Assembly (NCBI GenBank): GCA_937950385.1
Contig: CALFEA010000185.1
Location: 1-6,046 of the forward strand
DNA length: 6,046 nt
From: an uncultured Altererythrobacter sp.
GTDB taxonomy: Bacteria; Pseudomonadota; Alphaproteobacteria; Sphingomonadales; Sphingomonadaceae
Direction of reading: 5' to 3'
Shown: positions 1 to 5,072 of the stretch, piece after piece
Position numbering within the stretch: the first letter of the stretch is position 1
Layout of the letters: each line of letters opens with the position of its first letter
The notes under the pieces: model-generated
Told to the model about the DNA's origin: nothing
The model's database searches: none
Seen by the model: the letters and a program-made list of their open reading frames with translations, nothing else
Translations under genes and position numbers: made by a program

Positions 1-573
1 TTGGCCCACATCGGGCCCGCCCATCACATAGGCCAAAGGCAACTCAGGAAATTGGGCGAGGACTTCACGCATGGGTGCGACCCAGCGCGGGGTGATTTCC
101 GATGGTTTTATCAATGCAGCAGACCCCGCCATCAATGCTGGTACAGCATCAATATGGCTGAGGATGACAGGGAAATTCCAAGGGCAAATCGCGCCAAACA
201 AAGGATGCGCGGAATATTCGGTTGCGATCTCAATTCCTGGCGTGACGGAGGGCGTTGGCCCTCGCTCCAGCCCTGCGAATAAGGGCGGACCTTTTGCAGC
301 CCAGCCGCGCATATTGCCTACGCAGCCCTGCACTTCGATCCACGAAATAGACCCGCGCCCCGTATCAATTGTGAGCGCAGCGGCGATTTGCGGTGCGGCA
401 GCCTCTATTGCATCGGCCAAGCGCATGAGAACAGCGGCGCGGCCTTGTGGCCCCAATGCCTCCCAAGCGGGTTGAGCTGCGCGCAATCGCGCCGCCTCAG
501 CGGCGATATTCTCGCGCGAGCTAACTTCAAATTCAAAGTCCGCCTCGCCAGTTCTAGGGTTGATCGCTTTCAT
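1..573 (-). CDS. NAD(P)-dependent aldehyde dehydrogenase, N-terminal part
   Basis: This is the N-terminal 191 residues of an aldehyde dehydrogenase (ALDH superfamily), which oxidises an aldehyde to a carboxylate with NAD(P)+. It is open at the window edge; a full member is about 450-500 residues. The protein begins MKAINPRTGEA. The family's PWNFP motif lies at residues 131-135, with Asn133 the usual oxyanion-hole residue. The cofactor-binding IKPSE motif is at 155-159, with Lys156 the expected NAD(P)-ribose/phosphate contact. The catalytic Cys and Glu lie beyond the window, so activity cannot be judged here. The start at 573 is chosen because GGAAGG sits 7 nt upstream and the ATG overlaps the preceding gene's TGA as ATGA. 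An in-frame ATG at 588 is possible but lacks that spacing. It is the last visible gene of the leftward operon, so it probably acts on an aldehyde made by the pathway. The substrate cannot be read from this part. There is no signal peptide, so it is probably cytoplasmic. Confidence 0.93.
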   Translation of the reverse strand, partial: MKAINPRTGEADFEFEVSSRENIAAEAARLRAAQPAWEALGPQGRAAVLMRLADAIEAAAPQIAAALTIDTGRGSISWIEVQGCVGNMRGWAAKGPPLFAGLERGPTPSVTPGIEIATEYSAHPLFGAICPWNFPVILSHIDAVPALMAGSAALIKPSEITPRWVAPMREVLAQFPELPLAYVMGGPDVGQ

Positions 574-1487
574 TGCTGCGCCTTCCATTGTGTGACGATC
601 TCATCGCCGCTTGCAAACCATGCCTCGCTGCGGGCCCTCAGGTCAGCCAGCAATTCTTCCAATGCGCCGATGCGGTACGGCAGACCCATGATGTAAGGCG
701 TCAAATGCACCGGCAATATGCGTGCTGATTTCTGCGCCTTGGCCTCTTTCGCCAGCCAGTCAAACGCATCGCGCATGCTTTCGCCCCAGCTATCCGCGCT
801 CTTTTGCTGGACCGTGATGATCTGCCGGTCCGACAATTCATGGTTGAGCGGCAAAGCGGTCATCCCATTGTTGAATTTGTAGGGCAGCTCATCATTCACC
901 CAATCACAGCAATAGCTTAAACCGGCTTCTTTGAGCAGTTCGAGAGTATGAAAGCTCTGCTGACGGGCGATGGAAAGCCAACCCTTGGGCCGAGCGCCTG
1001 TAGCTTTTTCAAGCCGAGCCATGGCATCTGATATCAATGCACGTTCAGCCTCCTCACCCAAACTGGCATCAATTGTGCCGTTCATATCGGTGGAGTGCGC
1101 GATAATCTCATGCCCGTCTGCTTGAATAGCCTCAATCAGTTCAGGATAGCGTTCGGCGATCGCTGCATTGACCGCAAAACTGGCTGTCACGCCTGCGCCC
1201 TTAAACGCGTCCAGCATGCGCCAAATACCAATACGATTGCCATAATCGCGCGCGGTGTAGTGGCGGTAATCAGGGTAAGGCGTGACCATATGGCCAGGGG
1301 CTTTAAACGGGCCGTCAGGCGTAATGGGGAACCATTCCAAACTGACGCAAAGGAACACAGCAACACTCTTGCCTTCGGGCCATTGAAACGGCGCGCGGGT
1401 GTGAATGTTCGACCATTCATACAAATCATGGTCATACCCCTCGCGGCGCATGGGATATTGCTTGTAGCTGTCTGGCAAAGTGCTCAT
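570..1487 (-). CDS. PuuE-type polysaccharide deacetylase-fold hydrolase (second of a tandem pair)
   Basis: This 305-residue protein has the NodB/CE4 deacetylase fold of the branch that includes the PuuE allantoinase, whose members are about 300 residues. Seen in sequence: the first motif is SLEWF with Glu51 in place of the classical TFDD aspartates; GNRIGIWRML at 83-92; the second motif is IIAHS with His131, lacking the second His of the classical HxxxH; GWLS at 169-172; DWVNDELPY at 195-203; and the C-terminal HLTPYIMGLPYRI starting at His261. Loss of the usual metal ligands matches PuuE-type enzymes, which open a cyclic ureide, and argues against cell-wall or chitin deacetylation. There is no signal peptide, so it should be cytoplasmic. 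It is paralogous to the gene just upstream. The ATG at 1487 is preferred over the in-frame ATG at 1502 because GGAGGG lies 7 nt upstream and the start overlaps the upstream stop as ATGA. The true substrate is unknown; a cyclic amide, imide or ureide is inferred. Confidence 0.9.
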   Translation of the reverse strand: MSTLPDSYKQYPMRREGYDHDLYEWSNIHTRAPFQWPEGKSVAVFLCVSLEWFPITPDGPFKAPGHMVTPYPDYRHYTARDYGNRIGIWRMLDAFKGAGVTASFAVNAAIAERYPELIEAIQADGHEIIAHSTDMNGTIDASLGEEAERALISDAMARLEKATGARPKGWLSIARQQSFHTLELLKEAGLSYCCDWVNDELPYKFNNGMTALPLNHELSDRQIITVQQKSADSWGESMRDAFDWLAKEAKAQKSARILPVHLTPYIMGLPYRIGALEELLADLRARSEAWFASGDEIVTQWKAQQ

Positions 1488-2362
1488 TGCTGGGCCCTCC
1501 ATGCATCAACAATATCGCCCGACCTCGCCAGCCATGCGCGGCCATCCTTGGCGATATGTTCCAGAGCTTCTTCGAACGGACCAATTCGGTGCGGTTGCCC
1601 GATCAAATAAGCATGCAGCGGAATGCACATGACTGTGCCCGATTGCTCACCCTCTTTGGCCAAACGTTCATATTGGCGCACAAGCGTATCGGCATATTCG
1701 CGGCCCGACATATTATAGACAAAGAAGCCGTAATGGTCGTTCACCTCTAGGCTGTAGGGGATGGACGCAAGGCCATTGGAGGCAACCTTTACCTCTTGCA
1801 CTTGATCATCATGATAAAGGTCGCAAGTGTAATCGAATTCATATTCCGCCAGCAGGTCAAGCGTGCGCGTCGTATGCGTCAAAGCGGGGGCAAGCCAACC
1901 TCTAATCCGCTGACCCGTTGCGTCTTGAACCGTCTTAATCGAATCCTCGATAATGCTGCGCTCCTGCGCCTCCGTCATGTCATAGGAGTAGCGCGTGTTA
2001 TAAATCCCGTGGCTGAAAAACTCCCATCCGCGGGCCACTCCATCTGCAACCACTTCGGGGTGATGCTGGCACAAAGCCACCGACAGGCTGACCGATCCGG
2101 GAAAGCCGTGACGGCTCATCACATCGGCCATGCGCCAATGGCTAACACGGTTGGAATGGTCGCGGTGCGAATAGCCGACAACGCTGGGGGCAGGATGCGG
2201 CCACGGATTGCGTTTGGGATGGATCGGCGGGTCAATCTCGTAATATTCCAGATTGGGCGCGACCCACACTGCGCATGTTTTTCCTTCCGGCCAGACAATC
2301 TTCTTACGCCCGCGATAGGGCACGTAATCATAAAGACCGGGGTCGGCTGAATTCTGTTGCAT
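1484..2362 (-). CDS. PuuE-type polysaccharide deacetylase-fold hydrolase (first of a tandem pair)
   Basis: This 292-residue protein belongs to the same deacetylase-fold branch as its downstream neighbour. Motifs in order: WPEGKTCAVWVAPNLEYYE at 24-42, with Glu39 at the classical catalytic-Asp region; SNRVSHWRMAD at 70-80; FFSHG with His118; RGWLAPA at 154-160; CDLYHDDQV at 180-188; and LHAYLIGQPHRIG from 249, with His250. The SHG motif and the H-x-x-x-x-G-x-P-x-R-(I/M) ending are closer to PuuE allantoinase than those of the neighbour. Both paralogues end in W-(K/R)-AQQ. The likely role is opening of a cyclic amide or ureide in the cytoplasm. The start at 2362 follows the upstream TAA by 4 nt. 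GGAGG lies 12 nt upstream, a rather long spacing, so an in-frame ATG at 2389, overlapping the upstream gene, remains possible. It is translationally linked to its neighbours. The two copies may form a hetero-oligomer or act on successive substrates; neither can be decided from sequence. Confidence 0.9.
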   Translation of the reverse strand: MQQNSADPGLYDYVPYRGRKKIVWPEGKTCAVWVAPNLEYYEIDPPIHPKRNPWPHPAPSVVGYSHRDHSNRVSHWRMADVMSRHGFPGSVSLSVALCQHHPEVVADGVARGWEFFSHGIYNTRYSYDMTEAQERSIIEDSIKTVQDATGQRIRGWLAPALTHTTRTLDLLAEYEFDYTCDLYHDDQVQEVKVASNGLASIPYSLEVNDHYGFFVYNMSGREYADTLVRQYERLAKEGEQSGTVMCIPLHAYLIGQPHRIGPFEEALEHIAKDGRAWLARSGDIVDAWRAQQ

Positions 2363-2366
2363 AAGC

Positions 2367-3050
2367 TTAGCGGGCCTCCAGCCAATCAATCACAGCCTGC
2401 ACAGGTTCGACATCGGCATATTTGAGCTGAAGGTCGGTCAAATTGGCAAAGTGATAGCTTTCATGCTTATCCGCGCAGGTCTCAATCGGCACAATCGTCC
2501 GGTATCCATGGCTGAGGCTATCGACCGCCGTTGCCCGCACGCATCCACTGGTCGAGCCGCCAGTGACAACAACCGTATCGACCTTGTGAAAGGTAAGATA
2601 GCTCGCCAGCGGCGTTTCGAAAAACACGCTCGGCATGCGTTTGGTGAATTGCAGGTCGTTGCCGTCAATTTCGCAGCGCGGGTCGAATGTGTGCCGTTCG
2701 CTGTCATATTTGATGTTCTGTAGACTGTCCTCAGTATCGGTCCGCGTGCCCCAAACGCCAGCATCCGCAGCGTCGTCTTTATAGGCAACACGGCTCCAAA
2801 TCACTGGCATCCCGCGCTCTCGCGCCATGCGGCTAATCGTATTGATATATTCAATTTGGCGCGGGTCAGTTTCATAGGCAGTTTTGAACAAATCGGTACG
2901 CGTATAGGCTTGTTGCACATCGACATTCACAATTGCCAATCGCTCGCCAAAGCCAAATTTCTTGCGCGCTGGATTGGCCATTACGCCTTCAAATAGCGCA
3001 CGCGCAGTTGCTCCATCCTCGACCATTTTTGTGCCAATGAGCTCTGTCAA
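2367..3050 (-). CDS. Isochorismatase-family cysteine amidohydrolase (N-carbamoylsarcosine/maleamate amidase-like)
   Basis: This is a cysteine hydrolase of the isochorismatase-like superfamily, 227 residues from the chosen start, the usual size. The catalytic triad is visible: Asp44 in NVDVQQAY, Lys137 in FTKRMPS, and Cys170 in GGSTSGCVRATAVDS. A DTVVVTGGSTSGCVRAT stretch of this kind is typical of the N-carbamoylsarcosine amidohydrolase group, which also resembles maleamate amidohydrolase. The likely role is hydrolysis of an amide or carbamoyl group, releasing ammonia and possibly CO2. It is first in the leftward operon, with 4 nt between its TAA and the next start. The start is uncertain. 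I favour TTG at 3050, because AAAGG at 3058-3062 sits 7 nt upstream. ATG at 3026 (219 residues) has a weaker ribosome site. The open frame runs on to 3341, but that extension would overlap the divergent gene and shows no family similarity. The exact substrate is not determined. Confidence 0.92.
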   Translation of the reverse strand: MTELIGTKMVEDGATARALFEGVMANPARKKFGFGERLAIVNVDVQQAYTRTDLFKTAYETDPRQIEYINTISRMARERGMPVIWSRVAYKDDAADAGVWGTRTDTEDSLQNIKYDSERHTFDPRCEIDGNDLQFTKRMPSVFFETPLASYLTFHKVDTVVVTGGSTSGCVRATAVDSLSHGYRTIVPIETCADKHESYHFANLTDLQLKYADVEPVQAVIDWLEAR

Positions 3051-3057
3051 TTTTAAG

Positions 3058-3062
3058 CCTTT
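3058..3062 (-). promoter_or_regulatory. Ribosome binding site AAAGG for the amidohydrolase gene
   Basis: Read on the minus strand, GAAAGG is followed after 7 nt by TTG at 3050. No comparable site precedes the downstream ATG at 3026. This is the main reason for preferring the TTG start. Confidence 0.5.
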
Positions 3063-3110
3063 CGATTCTGCTTTGACGTGGACAATAAACTTGCGTAATT
3101 GGTTGTCGAG

Positions 3111-3134
3111 CAAAATTTGTCCGGACAACTTTGG
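3111..3134. promoter_or_regulatory. Probable operator: inverted repeat centred on TTGTCCGGACAA
   Basis: The core TTGTCCGGACAA (3117-3128) is a perfect 12-bp palindrome. The symmetry continues outward imperfectly, with 10 of 12 arm positions pairing over the whole 24 bp. A further TTGTC half-site lies at 3103-3107. The position, between two divergent operons and overlapping a candidate -35 element, fits a dimeric repressor or activator site. The TTGT...ACAA pattern resembles sites of GntR/FadR-type regulators, but that assignment is only a guess. Confidence 0.5.
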
Positions 3135-3167
3135 CAGGTCACTTTGAACGATACTATCACAAGGCAC

Positions 3168-4502
3168 ATGTTGACCATCCCCGCAACTGGCAGGAAGGTA
3201 CATTACCGCCGCTGCGGGACAGGTCCGATGCTGCTGATGGTGCATCAAAGCCCGCGATCCTCTGCGGAATATGCCGAGCTTATGCTCAAATGGGGCAAAC
3301 ATTTCACCTGTGTCGCGCCAGACTCTCCGGGGTTCGGTCAATCGGACGCTCTGCCGCTGATTGATGGTCGCAAAGCTGAGATAAATGATTTTGCCGATGC
3401 TTTGGCCGAATTTGTGTCAGCCTTGGGTGTTGCGCAATGCCCAGCCTATGGATTTCATTCAGGCGGCATCATTCTGGTCACTGCGGTCAAGCGCCATCCT
3501 GAAATGTTTAGCGCGCTTGCGATCGGCGGATATGCGATTTGGACCGAGGCGGAAATGAAGCTGTTCGGGGAAAGCTATTTGCCCGAATGGCACCCTAGCG
3601 ATTATGGCGAGCATCTGACGTGGTTATGGAACCGGATGCTGGAGCAAAGCTGGTTCTTTCCGTGGTTTGATGTGCGCGATGAAACGCGATTAACAGTCGC
3701 TCATGCGGATGTTGCTCGGGTCAATCAGGCGGTGTCGGAAATGCTGGATGCTGGCAATGATTACCGCGCAGGCTATGGCGCGGTACTGCGCGCGCCCCGC
3801 GATATTCCTGAGGATGAAGGCGCCCCGCCATGTCTTATCACAGCCTATGATGGCGACCCCTTGCAGGCCCATATTGATCGGCTTGGCGCCATGCCGCCCA
3901 AGTGGCGCGCTGAAAAGGTGGCAACCCCGCAGGATCATCAAGACGCCAGTCTGGCTTTCTTGCAAGAGCATTGTGACGGTACGCCGTGCCCTGACTTGAG
4001 CGAGGATGCCAATGAAGGTTGGCTCCAGATAGGCGGCGGACTGATCCATTGGCGCGGCGATAAAGGCGCAAATAGGCTGACTTTGCACGGTCCGGCTTCG
4101 CAAATGGATGAACCGGCCAACGGAACCCTCGCCATCGATGCGCCGGGTCACGGCTATTCCAGCACCTTTGACGATATGGCGCGGACAATTGAACAAGCCG
4201 CCCAAATGCTCGGCGCTAAGGAAATAGACTGGCCTGAAGCACCCCAAGGGCAGCCCAATCAGCTTTACCCTGACCTCACCCCTGACCGTTTCGGCAGCCA
4301 TTTAACCCGCGCGTGGAGCGCAGCGCGCGCGCAGGCGATGTTCGGTCCTTGGTATGAGGCTAATTATGCTCATTTGATCCCGGTCAAAGCCGAAAACCTT
4401 ACCCCCGCCAATATAGCTAAGCGCGCCTATGCGCGGCTGCGCGCTGGCGTTGCCGCCAAACAGTTTCACAATCTCCTATTACAAAGGAACAACAACTTAT
4501 GA
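3168..4502 (+). CDS. Alpha/beta-hydrolase-like protein with non-canonical nucleophile elbow and duplicated C-terminal half
   Basis: This 444-residue protein is longer than the usual 260-320 of simple alpha/beta hydrolases. The N-terminal half has the fold's early landmarks: GRKVHYRR at 8-15, MVHQSPRSS at 24-32 (HQ in place of the usual oxyanion HG), and APDSPGFGQSD at 50-60. The expected G-x-S-x-G elbow reads Y94-G-F-H-S-G-G100, putting His97 at the nucleophile position and Ser98 next to it. Possible acid and base partners are Asp228 or Asp230 in AYDGDPL and His257 in PQDHQD. Residues about 285-400 look like a second, shortened copy: TLHGPAS at 305-311, IDAPGHGYS at 323-331, and a cap-like segment at 367-396 that aligns without gaps to 138-167. 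The ATG at 3168 was chosen from the N-terminal match to the fold; AAGG is only 3 nt upstream, so TTG at 3144 or 3171 is possible. It is first in the rightward operon and overlaps the next gene as ATGA. The reaction is unknown; hydrolysis, C-C cleavage or a non-hydrolytic role are all open. Confidence 0.85.
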   Translation: MLTIPATGRKVHYRRCGTGPMLLMVHQSPRSSAEYAELMLKWGKHFTCVAPDSPGFGQSDALPLIDGRKAEINDFADALAEFVSALGVAQCPAYGFHSGGIILVTAVKRHPEMFSALAIGGYAIWTEAEMKLFGESYLPEWHPSDYGEHLTWLWNRMLEQSWFFPWFDVRDETRLTVAHADVARVNQAVSEMLDAGNDYRAGYGAVLRAPRDIPEDEGAPPCLITAYDGDPLQAHIDRLGAMPPKWRAEKVATPQDHQDASLAFLQEHCDGTPCPDLSEDANEGWLQIGGGLIHWRGDKGANRLTLHGPASQMDEPANGTLAIDAPGHGYSSTFDDMARTIEQAAQMLGAKEIDWPEAPQGQPNQLYPDLTPDRFGSHLTRAWSAARAQAMFGPWYEANYAHLIPVKAENLTPANIAKRAYARLRAGVAAKQFHNLLLQRNNNL

Positions 4503-5047
4503 TCGATATTGCAAAAGAAATGCCTTTGCTGGCCCGTCATGAGGGTGTCTGGGACGGGGTCTACACCTATTTCAATGCTGCCAATGAAAAGGTGGATGAG
4601 CATGCCAGCCGCTTATTGTGCCGCATGCCCGACACAGGCGATATTCCTTATCACCAAACCAATCACTATCGCTGGGCTGATGGGAAAACCGAGATCCGCG
4701 AATTCCCGGCTGAATATCGCGATGGCCGCATCTGGTGGGACAATGACCTCATCCAAGGCTGGGCAGCAGAGGTTCCGCTCGATGAATATAACCGCACAAT
4801 GATGCTTTATTGGCAGCGGACTGGTGATCCATCGCTATACCTTTATGAGCAAATCCAGCTCTCCGACGATGGACAAAATCGTTGCCGGACATGGCACTGG
4901 ATCCGCAATGGAGCATTGGAAACACGCACTGCTATTCAAGAAACATTCGTGACCAAAGATTGGCGTAAAGTGGATGCCGAAATGACGGCAGCAGCCGAGC
5001 AAGGCACCGTCATCGAATTTGGAGGCGGCCCCGGTTTCGGCGGATAG
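4499..5047 (+). CDS. Conserved-looking tryptophan-rich protein, possible calycin-like beta-barrel
   Basis: I do not recognise this 182-residue protein with certainty. It has nine tryptophans (18, 59, 79, 80, 88, 105, 132, 134 and 155), many tyrosines and alternating polar/aromatic stretches such as HYRWADGKTEIREF and GRIWWDNDLIQGW, which suggest an antiparallel beta-barrel. The early pattern HEGVWDGVYTYFN resembles the first strand of lipocalin/calycin proteins and the DUF3598 type, but that is a fold-level guess. Such a barrel could bind or isomerise a small ligand. The C-terminus is glycine-rich (FGGGPGFGG). There is no signal peptide or membrane segment. The start overlaps the upstream TGA as ATGA, with AAGGA 10 nt before it, so it is translationally coupled to the hydrolase. 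The LeuC-type gene follows 25 nt later. This linkage implies a role in the same pathway, as an enzyme or a binding protein. Confidence 0.8.
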   Translation: MIDIAKEMPLLARHEGVWDGVYTYFNAANEKVDEHASRLLCRMPDTGDIPYHQTNHYRWADGKTEIREFPAEYRDGRIWWDNDLIQGWAAEVPLDEYNRTMMLYWQRTGDPSLYLYEQIQLSDDGQNRCRTWHWIRNGALETRTAIQETFVTKDWRKVDAEMTAAAEQGTVIEFGGGPGFGG

Positions 5048-5072
5048 GCAATGCTTTGCTAGGCCCCCTTTT

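Larger units (their letters stand above)
3051..3167. promoter_or_regulatory. Divergent promoter region between the two operons
   Basis: This gap is more AT-rich than the genes on either side and must carry the promoters of both operons. On the minus strand, TTGCTC (3108-3113) and TTTATT (3084-3089) are 18 bp apart and would place a transcript start shortly before the TTG at 3050. On the plus strand, TTGACG (3073-3078) is followed 17 bp later only by a poor TAATTG (3096-3101), so that promoter is not located with confidence. The palindrome at 3111-3134 overlaps the proposed minus-strand -35 element. That arrangement would let one regulator control both operons. No regulator gene is in the window. 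Confidence 0.5.

Noticed and set aside
588..588. Upstream in-frame ATG starts at 588 and 1502
   Set aside because: They fall at the Shine-Dalgarno itself. The ATGs at 573 and 1487 have ideal 7-nt spacing and ATGA overlap.
1095..1610. 171-residue open frame on the plus strand opposite the deacetylase-fold genes
   Set aside because: It lies antisense across two well-supported genes and their junction, shows no family motif and has a biased composition. It is a shadow frame.
1796..2350. 184-residue open frame on the plus strand
   Set aside because: It is fully antisense to the first PuuE-type gene, whose motifs are clear. No recognisable domain is present.
570..2362. Secreted peptidoglycan or chitin deacetylases
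   Set aside because: There is no signal peptide, and the classical TFDD and HxxxH metal ligands are missing. The operon is metabolic, so a PuuE-type cyclic amide hydrolase fits better.
3051..3341. N-terminal extension of the amidohydrolase frame up to 3341
   Set aside because: It would overlap the start of the divergent hydrolase and the palindromic operator. The extra residues are Cys/His-rich and unlike the family.
3690..4301. 203-residue open frame on the minus strand
   Set aside because: It is antisense to the alpha/beta hydrolase, including the duplicated region. There is no motif or credible ribosome site.
5048..5072. Possible transcription terminator between the small protein and the LeuC-type gene
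   Set aside because: The 25-bp gap has no stable hairpin followed by a T run; the short CCCCCTTTT is not enough. The genes are probably one operon.
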